DNA of 64,000 nt from Ilex aquifolium (GCA_951799425.1 OX637393.1:35475744-35539743); one strand, 5' to 3'; shown: positions 1-10,659, counted from the first letter of the stretch. The notes: generated from the letters alone by a model not told the origin. Program-made: numbers and translations.

Positions 1-11
1 CCTTCGACAAA

Positions 12-659
12 ATGGACATAGGAAGAGAAAAGCTCGAACCTGTAAGCACTCACTTGCTGGGATTTTCTGGGGAAAGGGTGCTTCCCCTGGGCTCAATCCA
101 GCTCGTGCTCACCCTAGGGGACCCACTATGCCAAGCCACCACAACCGTAAAATTCCTAGTGGTCGACGCACCCTCTGCATACAACATCTTGCTTGGAAGG
201 CCATCCCTTAATTCTATGAAGGCGGTCCCATCTGCCTATCACTTGGTCGTGAAATTCCCAACAGAAAATGGAATCGAAGCAGTCCGAGGAGACCAGCGTG
301 TGGCAAGAGAATGCTACATGGCTTCTGTAAAGATGAAGGAGGTTGAGAACATCCAATTGGATGAACTCGACATGAGGGATGAGATGGAAACAAGACCCAT
401 GCCATCAGAAGAGCTGGAATCGATTCAGCTTGATGGGGAGCCAGAACACCTCGTTTATGTGGGTTCCAAACTAAACGATGAGCTCAAAGGTCTCCTCATC
501 CAGTTCTTGAAGGAGAATATGAGAGTGTTTGCTTGGAAGCAAGAAGACATGGAAGGTGTTGACCCTTCGGTTATTACCCATAAGCTAAGCGTGAACCCAA
601 CGTGCAAACCCGTCAAGCAGAAGAGAAGGAGTTTTGCTTCAGAAAGCAAAGGGCAATAA
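12..659 (+). pseudogene. Ty3/gypsy pol, aspartic protease region and RT leader
   Basis: This open frame of about 215 residues covers the downstream half of the retroviral-type protease (a YNILLGRPSLN segment near residue 57, typical of the protease C-terminal flap and helix in this lineage) and the linker to RT. The catalytic Asp-Thr/Ser-Gly is expected upstream of the window. The frame runs into a stop at 657-659, while the RT frame begins in another register at about 640. A one-base indel near 635-655 therefore separates the two. The frame is otherwise open and well conserved, so the break looks recent. Confidence 0.85.
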
Positions 660-3619
660 ATGAGGAGGTCGGCAAGCTCCTCCGTGCCAAGGCCATCAGG
701 GAAGTTGACTACCCTACTTGGTTGGCAAATGTGGTTCTTGTCAAAAAGACCAATGGTAAATGGCGACTGTGCATCGACTTTACTGACCTCAACCGAGCAT
801 GCCCCAAGGACAGCTTTCCCTTACCTCGGATCGACTTAATATTGGACGCCACAGCCGGACACGAGCTCCTTAGCTTCATGGACGCCTTCTCAGGTTATAA
901 TCAGATCAGGATGGATCCCAACGACCAAGAGAAGACCTCCTTCGTGACTGAACAGGGAACGTACTATTATCAGGTCATGCCATTTGGATTAAAGAACGCT
1001 GGAGCCACTTACCAGCGGTTGGTGAATAGGATGTTCCAAAAGCTGATAGGTGCATCCATGGAGGTCTACATCGACGACATGTTAGTAAAGTCACTAAAGG
1101 CAGAGCTCCACATCGAACACCTAGCTGAATCATTCCAAATTATAAAGGAATATAAGATGAAGCTCAACCCTGCGAAGTGTGCATTCGGGGTATCAGCAGG
1201 AAAGTTTTTGGGTTTTATAGTTAGCAGCAGAGGAATTGAAGCTAACCCAGAGAAGGTTAGGGCAGTGTTAGATATGCAGCCACCATCCAACACAAGGGAG
1301 GTACAACGCCTGACAGGTAGAATAGCTGCCCTGAGTCGTTTTGTGTCTAGGTCAAGCGACAAATGCCAATCATTCTTCCAAATCTTGAAGAAAGCATTCC
1401 AGTGGGATACCAAATGCGAAGAAGCATTCAAAGCCCTGAAAAATTATATGAGCTCTCCTCCTATTTTGGTGAGCCCTTTAGAAGGGGAGATCCTTACTCT
1501 CTACCTGGCAGTTTCGAATTTTTCAACAAGCGCAGCACTGGTTAGGGAGCGAGACAGAGCTCAGCAACCAGTCTACTACTGCAGCAGAGCTCTGAGGGGG
1601 GCAGAGGAGAGATATCCAAAGATGGAGAAACTCGTTCTAGCTTTGGTTACAACAGCTAGGAGACTTAGACCATACTTTCAGGCTCATACTATCGAAGTTC
1701 CAACAGATCAGCCATTGAAACAAGTGCTACATAAGCCAGAATCTTCGGGGAGGTTGGTTAAATGGGCCATAGAGCTCAGTGAGTTCGATATCAAATATAA
1801 GCCAAGAACTGCCATTAAAGGGCAAATTCTGGCGGATTTCATCGCAGAGTTCACAGCAGCAGCACCTTTGGAGACCGCAGATTTAGTACCAAACCTCCCC
1901 ATATGGAGGCTTTCAGTGGATGGAGCTGTCAACGCACAGGGAAGCGGTGCAGGTATAATCTTGACCTCGCCAGAAGGAATAGATGTCGAGTACGCCCTTA
2001 GATTTGGGTTCAAAGCCTCAAATAACGAGGCAGAATATGAGGCTGTCATTGCCGGGCTCAATCTTGCTCATTCTATGGAAGCAGAACAGCTGGAGATTTG
2101 CAGTGACTCTCAACTAGTGGTAAAAAAAATAGAGGAATCCTATGAAGCAAGAGTCGAAAAAATGATCCTTTATCTCAGAAAGGTACGAGAAATAATAAAG
2201 AAGTTTGTGCAGGTTAAGGTCAGACACGTGCCCAGAGCAGAGAATTCACGAGCAGATGCGTTGGCAAGGTTAGCAACTGCCTCACAAGAAGACCTGGATA
2301 GGCTAATACCAGTGGAGCACCTTCCGGAGCCTTCAGTAAGCATTGAAAGGGAGGATGTGCTGCTAATCATAGCCCAGCCGAGCTGGATGGACCCTATTGT
2401 AGAATACCTACAGAATGGAACCTTGTCAAGCAATGCTAAAGAGGCCTCCAAGCTAAAAACCAGGCCAGCCAGATTTTCTTTGTTGCAAGGAAACCTGTAC
2501 AAACGAGGATTCTCAGCAACTCTCCTTAAATGCGTGGGAGATGAAGACGCCAATTATATACTCAGGGAGATACATGAGGGAATATGTGGCAATCACATCG
2601 GAGCTAGGGCCTTGACAGGGAAAACGCTAAGACAAGGGTATTATTGGCCAACCATACTCAAGGATGCCACCGATTTGGTCAAAAAGTGCAAGACTTGCCA
2701 GGAACATGCCAATGTTTCCCACTGTCCTCCCGAGCTGATGACCTCGGTGGTAAGCCCATGGCCCTTTCAACAGTGGAGTTTGGACATTCTTGGACCCCTT
2801 CCCACCGGTATGGGACAATGCAAGTTCGCTATCATAGGAGTGTATTACTTCACCAAATGGGCAGAGGTCGAACCTTTGGCAACAATCACCGAACAAAAAG
2901 TCCAAAACTTCGTTTGGAAGTCGATAGTTTGCAGGTTTGGGGTTCCCAGAGCAGCCGTGTCTGACAATGGAAAGCAGTTTGACAATTCAAAATTTAAAGG
3001 GTTTTGTGCTGAGCTCGGGATAAAAAACTATTTCTCAGCTCCTGCGCATCCTCAATCCAATGGGCAAGCAGAGGTCACAATCAGAACCATAAAGACAGCT
3101 CTGAAGGCCAAACTAGAAAACCTAAAAGGCAAGTGGGTGGAATACATCCCTGAGGTATTGTGGGCTTACAAGACCACCGTCAGATCTGCAACTCAGGAAA
3201 CCCCCTTCGCCTTTGCCTTTGGAACCGAGGCAGTAGCCCCTGTTGAGGTGGGGCTCCAATCACCAAGGGTAGAATTTGCAGATGCCGAGCATAATGATGA
3301 GTCTCTCCTATTGAACCTCGATCTCCTGGATGAAAGAAGAAACAGAGCTCTGCATCGCGTCCAAATTTATCAAAGGAAAAATGCAAGATACTACAACAGG
3401 AAGGTAAGGCACCGAAGTTTCAAGGTTGGAGACTTGGTGCTTAGGAGGCTTCTGCTTGCGAAGAAGGATCCTACGCATGGGAAGCTGGGACCCAACTGGG
3501 AAGGTCCCTATATCGTGTCAAGGGTAGTCAGACCAGGAAACTACGAGCTGCGAACAGAGGAAGGAAAAGTCCTACCTCACTCTTGGAATGCCGAGCACCT
3601 TAAGAAGTTCTTTCAGTAA
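602..3619 (+). CDS. Ty3/gypsy pol: RT, RNase H, second RNase H, integrase
   Basis: A 1005-codon open frame in the same element. RT spans about residues 40-210, with the FMDAFSGYNQI block near 92-102 and the catalytic YIDD at 156-159. A Ty3-type RNase H follows at about 300-415. A second RNase H of the plant/archaeal type follows at about 436-560 (SVDGA start, NNEAEYEA, SDSQLV and RADALARLA blocks, all acidic residues present). Integrase shows the HHCC zinc site (HIGARALTG ... CKTCQEH) and D, D and E of the core (SLDILG, SDNGKQF, NGQAEV). The expected protein copies element RNA to DNA and inserts it. No stop interrupts the frame, but it is out of register with the upstream protease part and lacks its own normal start, since pol is made as a polyprotein. 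Confidence 0.93.
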   Translation: MQTRQAEEKEFCFRKQRAINEEVGKLLRAKAIREVDYPTWLANVVLVKKTNGKWRLCIDFTDLNRACPKDSFPLPRIDLILDATAGHELLSFMDAFSGYNQIRMDPNDQEKTSFVTEQGTYYYQVMPFGLKNAGATYQRLVNRMFQKLIGASMEVYIDDMLVKSLKAELHIEHLAESFQIIKEYKMKLNPAKCAFGVSAGKFLGFIVSSRGIEANPEKVRAVLDMQPPSNTREVQRLTGRIAALSRFVSRSSDKCQSFFQILKKAFQWDTKCEEAFKALKNYMSSPPILVSPLEGEILTLYLAVSNFSTSAALVRERDRAQQPVYYCSRALRGAEERYPKMEKLVLALVTTARRLRPYFQAHTIEVPTDQPLKQVLHKPESSGRLVKWAIELSEFDIKYKPRTAIKGQILADFIAEFTAAAPLETADLVPNLPIWRLSVDGAVNAQGSGAGIILTSPEGIDVEYALRFGFKASNNEAEYEAVIAGLNLAHSMEAEQLEICSDSQLVVKKIEESYEARVEKMILYLRKVREIIKKFVQVKVRHVPRAENSRADALARLATASQEDLDRLIPVEHLPEPSVSIEREDVLLIIAQPSWMDPIVEYLQNGTLSSNAKEASKLKTRPARFSLLQGNLYKRGFSATLLKCVGDEDANYILREIHEGICGNHIGARALTGKTLRQGYYWPTILKDATDLVKKCKTCQEHANVSHCPPELMTSVVSPWPFQQWSLDILGPLPTGMGQCKFAIIGVYYFTKWAEVEPLATITEQKVQNFVWKSIVCRFGVPRAAVSDNGKQFDNSKFKGFCAELGIKNYFSAPAHPQSNGQAEVTIRTIKTALKAKLENLKGKWVEYIPEVLWAYKTTVRSATQETPFAFAFGTEAVAPVEVGLQSPRVEFADAEHNDESLLLNLDLLDERRNRALHRVQIYQRKNARYYNRKVRHRSFKVGDLVLRRLLLAKKDPTHGKLGPNWEGPYIVSRVVRPGNYELRTEEGKVLPHSWNAEHLKKFFQ

Positions 3620-3705
3620 GTTTTCCATGTAACAGAGCTATTTTCAATAAAATAAACGAGTCTTTTCCTCACATGGTTTCCGAAGTAAAAGAATGGGCAA
3701 CAAAG
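3620..3705 (+). other. Post-pol spacer with AATAAA
   Basis: A short AT-rich stretch directly after the pol stop carries AATAAAATAAA at about 3645-3655, a plausible polyadenylation signal. Whether pol transcripts end here or at the LTR cannot be told from sequence. Confidence 0.35.
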
Positions 3706-3709
3706 AACG

Positions 3710-4215
3710 ATAAGCTTTTCAGCTTGTAAAAATCGAGATGAGCTCTTCGGCTCATAAAACAAAAAACGATAAGCTTTTCAGCTTATAAAATTCAAGATGA
3801 GCTCTTCAGCTCATAAACAAATGATAAGCTTCTCAGCTTATAAAATTCAAGTTGAGCTCTTCAGCTCATAAACAAACGATAAGCTTTTCAGCTTATAAAA
3901 TTCAAGATGAGTTCTTCAACTCATAAACAAACGATAAGCTTTTCAGTTTATAAAATTCAAGATGAGCTCTTCGGCTCATAAAATAAAGAACGATAAGCTT
4001 CTCAGCTTATAAAATTCAAGATGAGCTCTTCAGTTCATAAACAAACGATAAGCTTCTCAGCTTATAAAATTCAAGATGAGCTCTTCAGCTCATAAAGCAA
4101 GGAACGATAAGCTTTTCAGCCTATAAAATTCAAGAAGATTTCTTCAGCTCATACACAAACGATAAGCTTCTAAGCTCATAAAAATCGAGATGAGCTCTTC
4201 AGCTCATGTACAAAT
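3710..4215 (+). repeat. Tandem 55-59 bp repeat, nine copies, each with two perfect or near-perfect hairpins
   Basis: Copies begin near 3710, 3768, 3823, 3878, 3933, 3992, 4047, 4106 and 4161. Each unit contains two palindromes: ATAAGCT-TTTC-AGCTTAT and ATGAGCT-CTTC-AGCTCAT, each a 7 bp stem with a 4 nt loop. Variation often preserves pairing. In copy 4 the second hairpin becomes ATGAGTT-CTTC-AACTCAT, changed on both arms. In copies 5 and 6 a change yields a G-U wobble. Unit length alternates between 55 and 59 through short A-rich insertions. The array lies between pol and the antisense genes inside the retrotransposon. Confidence 0.93.
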
Positions 4216-4220
4216 AATAA

Positions 4221-4609
4221 AGCTTCTAAGATCCAAGCTAATCTCTTCTTGGAGACACCAACAGTCCTTCCCCCACGACCAGTGGTCCCCGTATGTTGCC
4301 TACGCATGTCTAGTGCAGTGGAGATCATCTGGGGAACCAGTCAGGGATTAAGGTCAGTGCAAACATGATCTTCTGTTTTCCATCCACGTTCATGCCCTGA
4401 ACATGAAGAATGTGCTAAAACAAGCCTACAGAATTCAGGAGGAACTACTTAGCTCAAAAGAGACGAGCCCCTCAGCTCATACATCAACATGCATATTCAA
4501 AAAGAAAGATCTGACATTCAAAACATCCAAGAATACAGGCGTTCAAGGAAATGCAAGGAGAAACAAAGTTTGACATTAATCAAGAAGAAAATACAAGGGG
4601 GTTGAGCTC
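4221..4609. other. Retrotransposon spacer, nothing recognised
   Basis: Internal sequence between the hairpin array and the 3' end of antisense gene X2. It has no open frame of note. A further decayed hairpin-like motif (GAGCCCCTCAGCTC) sits at about 4469-4482. Confidence 0.4.
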
Positions 4610-5700
4610 CTAGTCCTTCTTAAGCTGTGACCTCAGCTCAGCCACTTCCTCATTCAGGCGAGCATTTTCCTCCTTCAGCTCATCTCTTTCTTGCTCAGCC
4701 TTTTAGAGCGAATCAAGAAGCTTTTGACCTGCTGAGGTAAGGAAAATGGTGGACAGAGATTCAGGAGAGAAAGAGCCATCCCTCTTACGCCTCTTGGAGC
4801 TCGCACCAGCATCCCCATCCTCGTCAGAATCCCCATCCTCGTCAGAGTCAGAGAAAGAGGTCCAGGAAGAGTAAGGAACGGAGGAAAATTCAAATTCAGT
4901 AGCCTCAGCCCCAAGCAAATAAAGGTTTGCACTCGTTATTAACTCAGAGTAAGACTTGGGCTCAACAAGCAGCAATTCATCAATGTTTATCATCTCGGGC
5001 ACATCCAGATCAGGGGGACCTAAGCAACAAGGATACAATAAGAATATATCTTCAAGGAAAGTATATACTCAAGAGAGCTTAGCTCGGACCTACCAATACG
5101 AGAGAAGCTCTTCCAGGACCGTGGTATCCTAGCTTCACGGCAACGATCTTCAGTGGACCGCCAAGACTCCCCAGAAGCAAAAAAGAAACGTTTAGACCAT
5201 CCTTCAGGATTTGAGGGAAGACCTAGAATCAAAGGGTGTAATTTAAAATTCCTCCAACGGAAGAAGCTGAAGCAGGGGGCATCGTCTTCCTCGATCTCGA
5301 AGAAGTACAGAAACTCAGAGACATAGGGGAATCTGCCGATGGCATGTAAGCGACAGAACAGGAAGAAGCTTACCATAGCGGCCCATCCTCGTGGGGAAAG
5401 GCGAGAAGGGCATAGGCCATAATAGGCAAGAACTCGCCCTATGGCCGGATGAATGGGAAGGCGAAGTCCCATATCCATGGCACCTTCAAAGAAGCAGACT
5501 TCCCCTCGAGAAAGGAAGTTGCAGGGCTCATCAGGGGTAGGGACTCGCAAAGGCAAATCAAGATCAGGAAAAAACCGTTTCTGAATGGCTTTCAAATTAG
5601 AGGGCTCTAAGGTTGAAGGAGACAGGTAGCGACAGTGCCACTTCCATTTGATCCCAAAGGAAGTGCGCCCCTCGAACAAAGAAGAAGCAGGGGCAGCCAT
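4610..5700 (-). CDS. Antisense accessory gene X2 in retrotransposon, Transposase_28-like ('putative gypsy type transposon') protein
   Basis: Two exons on the minus strand. Exon 1 is 5700-5094 and exon 2 is 5019-4703. The 74-base intron 5093-5020 has a GTAGGT donor and a TTAG acceptor and keeps phase 1, giving 307 residues from the ATG at 5700. Residues about 60-160 (RLPIHPAIGRVLAYYGLCPS, GWAAMVSFFLF, FYFFEI) resemble the Transposase_28 family (PF04195), found in plant gypsy-associated proteins of unknown function. The C-terminal part is Ser/Asp/Glu-rich and then basic (SKRRKRD). After the stop at 4703-4705 the same frame continues as a heptad-like coiled coil (about 30 codons, ending at a TAG at 4610-4612), so this stop probably removed a C-terminal coiled coil. 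Its biochemical role is unknown. The family name does not prove transposase activity. Confidence 0.7.
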
Positions 5701-6386
5701 TAGAGATCACGATGAAAACAGAGGGTAACCACGAAGGATCAAGAAAAAAGAACTCAGAAGTATTTTTCGCAAGAGAGGAAAAAGAAACTCAGCAGATGAT
5801 AGGGGACTTAAAGAAGGTTGTAAGTGTTTAGGAAACCAAGAACCACGCGAGAAGGGAGTCGGCTATCTTTTTTGGTTTCTTAATTAATACAGGTGGTTAT
5901 GGTTATGGAAAACGGTTGGGAAAAAGGCAGGAAAAGCAATCCGCACAAGATTACCCTTCCTACTGCACTCAAAACAACCGAAGAGAGTTCTGACCCCACT
6001 CAAGCAGAATATTCCTCATATTTGAGCTCATCTTTGAGACCTGCAGTTCCAAGAACCTTGCCCACACCAGAAGGATAAAGTTCCTGATGGGTTCCTCAGT
6101 CATCAAAAGAACTTGGCAGTTCATGAGTCCATAATCTTGCTTCAAGAAGGACTGAAGCACTTCTCAAAGCAAGGGGGGCAAGAGAAGTATAAGAAAACCC
6201 AGAAGAAAATTCAGAAAAACAGAACCAAACAGAACCATGTGAGTTATGTCTCAAAGTCGCAACACATCATCACAATTCAAAACGAAATTTAGAAATTACT
6301 TCATGAAGAATTGTATTCCAAAAACGCAAGTTCGAAGTACAAGAATAAAAAAGAAGATAGGATTACATGAATAAACAGAAAGAGCT
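5701..6386. other. Spacer between the antisense genes
   Basis: This holds the presumed promoter and leader of X2 and the presumed 3' untranslated part of X1. I see no coding frame worth calling and no clear TATA box. Confidence 0.4.
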
Positions 6387-9035
6387 CTAAGTATCTAAAG
6401 AAGGAGTAATTGAAGGATCTCGCAGCTCGGTAGATGAGCCCTCAGCAACATAAGCAAGGGAGGAGCTACCAGAAATGCCTGCCACACGGGTCCTTGTTTC
6501 CGTTGATTCCGGATCTTGGGCAAGGGCCTCAGTCACCAAGTCAGCTGAAAATGGTGTAGGGACAGGAACAGCAGGAGCTGCAGTGGGGAGCTCAGGAGTC
6601 GTAGTTGGGAGCTCAGGAATTACGGCAAGAGCTCCAGAAGTCCCAGTGGCAGGAACGTCTTGATTCAAGGCTTCAGCTGGCGGGACCAAGACTTCTTCTC
6701 CGTTATCAGAGTCTGAGCCCTCCATTTCTTCCTCAGTAGGGATAGAGAAATTGAAGTCGAGTTCAGGAAAAGCTTTAATAGCCTGACGCCTAAAGGCGAG
6801 CCACCCAGTAGCCTATAAGGTGGTAGCCTCATCTTTCAGCTTAGCCACCTCGTCATCCCTCTGCTTGACCAGGTCTTTCTGCACCTCGAGTTCCTCGCAA
6901 AGCTTGCCATTGGCTTCGCTAAGAGTTAGATACTCCTGCCTTGCCTGCGTAAGGGAGTTTTTGGCATCAAAAGCTTCTTGACTGGTCTTGGACCACGCCT
7001 CAGTCTTGAACTGCAGATCCTCCTTAACTAGCCGTAGCTCATCTCGAGCTTTCTTCTCCCCTTCCTCAGCTCTGACTTTGACGGTTAATGTATGTTTGAG
7101 GTCGGAGGCTTGCTTTGTTGATTGCTCTCTGAGGCTTTGCACCTGAGCCCTGAGGTCCTCGTTCTCAAGGGACAGTTCAGTAGCCCTGACCTTATACGTC
7201 TTCAGAGCCTTAACAGAGCTCTCATGAGACCGAATCCGGTGCAGCAGACCTCTCGCATGAAGGGCAGCCTGGGAATATAAAGAAAGTCCAGCAAATTGCG
7301 TGAGACCATGAAATAAAAATAAGTAAAAAGGGAAAAGTGCTAGCACTTACAGCAGCTGCTCCCTGAAGGGCTGAAAAGATGGATTCCCCAAGGGGCATAG
7401 AAGCAACCTTCATGACATCAGAGTCAGAAAAAATAGAAGAAAGGGTTCCCGCAGCAAGATCCATGTTATCAAAGAAGGAATCTTCATCTCCCTCTTCGGA
7501 TCTTTCCCCTTTCTCAACTTTCTTCCCAGAAGCACTGTACGTGAAATTGTCGGGCTGGAGTTCGAGGATCAGTCTCAAAGCTTTTTCGACCTCGGAAGAG
7601 GAAGGGGAAGCCTGACCTCCCTTCTGAGCTGGCACCAACACAGGCTGGGCCCCTGGAGGGGAGGAGGCGACTGCAGTGTGAGGGGTGCCGGACGAGGAAG
7701 GTGGTTCCTTGATGGGATCCGGTTTTTTAGCAGGCGAGGAGGGCGAAGGCACCTCCAATCTAGGGATTTTAGCCCTGGTGTTTGGGCCACTCCCAGAGCC
7801 GACCCGGGCCTTCCGTTTGCCGGACTTACCGCCCTTCATCAGCTCCGCAACCTTTGCCTGAAGCTCTTCAGAAGTAGACTTCATGGTAGAAGGACCTGGA
7901 AGGTTTGATTGGAATCAGAAGGTATAAAAAGAAAACGAAAGAGGAAAAGAAAGAAAGTGACAGTGGTATTACCTTCTTCAGCTCCTACAACGGATATTGG
8001 AATAGCTAAGGTTGCCGAAGGAGGACTTAGACCTAGCCTCACCAGATTCCGAAAATCAATAAGGTCAGCGTACCTCTCAGGCTTGATTTTCCCCAACTTC
8101 ACTAGCACTCTCTTATCTTCGGGGCTGAGCTCAGGTCGGCCACCTAAATAAATAAAAAAAATAAAATATATATACAAGTCAGAGACATGCAAGAGGCCGA
8201 TAAATTCCAAATCAGAGCTCAGTCAGCTCGAGTAAAGACTCACACAAGTTTTCTGGGGTAGTCCAAGCTTTAGGGATACCAAGAGTATCCGTTTTATCCG
8301 CAGGATTGTACTCCCAGTTGGTACCCCCAATATAAAAGAAATGTTTTTCCACGCTTTGTGAGAAGAGGGGAGGTCGGTAATAATCTTCCTAGCATTAGTT
8401 CGCTTGGAGATATATAGAAAACCTTCAGAAGAGGTCAGTTTGACGTTGAAAAGCTCCATGAGCAGAGAAATGCTAGGAACCCCGAGGTCATGCTTCTTAA
8501 ATAAGACTAAGAGGCCTACCATAATGCCAAAGAAGTTGGGAGAAATCTAGGAGGGGCATACATTAAAATGTTGGAGAACGGCCTTGATAAAGGGATGCAG
8601 AGGAAAGCGAAGACCGTTCTCGAAGGCGGCAAGGAAGAAGCAAACCCTATTACGCACTTGTTCTACATAGTAGACAGACCTATGAGGACACTAGGGTTCA
8701 ACCCCAGGAGGAAAACCGTAGCGAGCTTTGTAAGCTATCATTAACCCAGGAACCTCTCTACTATAACCAACAGACTGGGCGTGACTGAAGGCAAGCCCCA
8801 AATATGAGGCTTTTTCTTCAATCCCAACTCCGCTCACCTTGCCCTTGCCCTTGTCAGGTATGGGGGGTATGGGAGATGATGTAGAGGGAGGTTCCTCGAT
8901 GCCAACCTCGGCTTCTACAACCTCCACACCAGGAAAGTTATCAATTTCATCGCCTACATCCCCTAGATCGGTGTCCTCAGACCGATCGCCTAATAGGGAA
9001 ACAGAAGAGTGGGTAGCACCAGAAGAGGCAGACAT
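6387..9035 (-). pseudogene. Antisense accessory gene X1 in retrotransposon, Transposase_28-like plus long coiled coil, four exons, three in-frame stops
   Basis: Minus strand from the ATG at 9035. Exons are 9035-8246, 8143-7973, 7895-7351 and 7268-6387. All introns have GT donors and AG acceptors, and phases agree, giving 796 codons. Exon 1 has an acidic Ser/Pro-rich start, then a Transposase_28-like block (RFPLHPFIKAVLQHF, ISPNFFGIMVGLLVLF, FLYISKR). Exon 3 is basic then Pro/Ser-rich (KSGKRKARV, a possible nuclear signal). Exon 4 has about 140 residues of coiled coil (VRATELSLENEDLRAQVQSL onward) and an acidic/Pro-rich tail. TAG stops at 8691-8693, 8547-8549 and 6813-6815 interrupt it, two of them in the conserved block, so it cannot make the whole protein. 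The exon 1 donor is the weakest call, since two adjacent GTs exist. X1 and X2 lie head to tail and share the same domain type. Confidence 0.7.
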
Positions 9036-9507
9036 GATTGGGCAAGAAAAGGGAAGATTAAAGGAAAGGTAAAGAGGGGGAACACTAAACAAACTCTCCC
9101 TGATAACCCTGGGGTCAGCACAGTAACTCCCAACAGCGAGAATGTGCACAATGGAGCTCCAATCCACAAAATGGGGGAGGGGAGACAAACAACAATCACG
9201 GGACCATAAATAAAAGAACCTATGGGCCCAAAAATGCAACAACCACCTAGAACTTGAAGGGTCCAGAGTTGGAGAAGTCGAAAAGAGGATAGGGAAAACG
9301 TACCTAGTTGGGGAAGAACGACGAACAACAGTCCGGGGCCAAATCAAGAAGGGAAGCACTGCGAGTCCTCGAATCGAACACAGAAAGACCGGTTTTAGGG
9401 CACGAATCAGAAAGCTTCGAGACAGGGGTTCAAGAATTCGTAGAGGCAAGAAGTTCGGAGTAGCAGAGGAGAAGATGAATAGTGGAAAGGGGCGGTTCAG
9501 GTAGCCG

Positions 9508-9524
9508 TTTGAGTATTTAAAGCT
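9508..9524 (-). promoter_or_regulatory. Possible TATA box for X1
   Basis: On the minus strand TTTAAATACTC lies at 9521-9511, about 480 bases before the X1 ATG. It has a TATA-like core and is followed by a C/T-rich leader. The distance implies a long 5' leader. This is inference from position only. Confidence 0.3.
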
Positions 9525-9680
9525 TGAAAGACGTGGGCTGAGACATGCGCGGGAATCGAGGAATGTCATGAGTGCTGCAAACCGTCAAAGGGCTTCAAGT
9601 CACGTGCAAAGCCCAAAGTAGCCACTTGCAGATCTAGCTCGGTTTGAGAAGCAGGTCAGCCCCTGCCTAAGCTAACTTAA

Positions 9681-9701
9681 GGCAAGGGCTGGGGGGGCAA
9701 C
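9681..9701 (+). promoter_or_regulatory. Polypurine tract of the Tat-type element
   Basis: The purine-rich stretch GGCAAGGGCTGGGGGGGCAA lies directly before the LTR start. It is the position and composition expected for the plus-strand DNA primer of reverse transcription. Confidence 0.8.
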
Positions 9702-10440
9702 TGATGATACCTAAAATAAACCCCCGACATGAGCTCGGGAAGTGAGCTCAGCTCGGGAGCTCAGGTAAGATACGTTGAGCTCCTCCAGCCATTGTCTGAG
9801 CTCATCCAGCCTGTATTAGAGCTCCTCCAGGTAAGAGAATAAGAGAAAGAGGCAAGAAGACAACGAGATGACAACAGACACCCCTGAAGTAGGGGTCAAG
9901 CTGGAATCAAGGCATAAAACCCTCAACCAACCAAGATCCTCTCTAGTGATTAAGGAGGATCCCCCGGTAAGAGGCAAAGATCTCGGGATATAGACCATGG
10001 ACGCCAATCGAATGGAGTTATGGTAATTCCGGGATCGAAGAGGGAGAGACACGGGAAATCCCTTCATTACAGGAAGAAAATTCGGATTAGAGGTAAGCAA
10101 GAGGTTATAAGAGGGGGGGGGGGGGAGGCCTCCGTTGAAGAGGATGGGCATTAGAGCCACGATGAACCCTAATTTCCTCCAGATCACACTGTAATACATT
10201 CAACACCATAAATAAGAAGAAAATGAGCTAGAGACTCCATTGCTGAGTGGACTAGCCGAGCTCAGGCCGGTGAACCACTATAATTCTGTCGTGTTATCAT
10301 CCCTATCCTCATTCCCCCAAACATCAACCAGCATTATTATATATGAGCCATGCAGCTCAGACACCCTACTTTGCCCCACGAAAATTGTTCATACGAATTA
10401 ATCCTGTTCAGTAGCTCATTCGCGTAGATTTACACCATCA
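9702..10440 (+). repeat. 3' LTR of the Tat-type element
   Basis: Begins TGATGATACC right after the polypurine tract and ends ACACCATCA, giving matching TGATG/CATCA termini. Length is 739 bp. It contains a G13-15 run at about 10116. The 5' LTR is outside the window, so the boundary rests on the termini and the tract alone. Confidence 0.8.
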
Positions 10441-10659
10441 AAAATTATCTACCATCTATTCTCAAAATTGTTTGTAAAGTACATATTCTTAGGATATTGA
10501 TCCGACAATATGTTAGAGGAATTATACCCTTATGAACTTGGATCTCCAACTTCTACGTATCAGTGGATAAAATAGAAGTGGTGGCCTATGAAATGGATTT
10601 CAAGAGTTGAGGAGGTAACATAAGAAACTCCAAATAGTTGATCAAGGGATAACGTGAGA

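Larger units (their letters stand above)
1..10440 (+). mobile_element. Tat-type Ty3/gypsy LTR retrotransposon, 3' part (5' end outside window)
   Basis: The element enters from the left edge already inside pol and ends at the 3' LTR. The order seen is protease region, reverse transcriptase, RNase H, a second RNase H, integrase, hairpin repeat array, two antisense genes, polypurine tract, LTR. Two RNase H domains in tandem are the known hallmark of the Tat lineage (Ogre, Retand and relatives), and extra ORFs between pol and the 3' LTR are documented in that group. The pol frame is broken once near position 640, so this copy is not autonomous. The 5' LTR, primer binding site and gag are not in the window, so target duplication and age cannot be judged. 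Confidence 0.93.

Noticed and set aside
7379..8151. Plus-strand frames at 7379-7615, 7678-7908 and 7909-8151
   Set aside because: Shadows of X1 exons and introns on the opposite strand; no domains.
9036..9569. Upstream extension of the X1 frame by about 180 codons on the minus strand
   Set aside because: The text is Phe/Leu/Ser/Pro-rich without domain character and lies between the TATA-like site and the ATG in good context at 9035. Treated as 5' leader.
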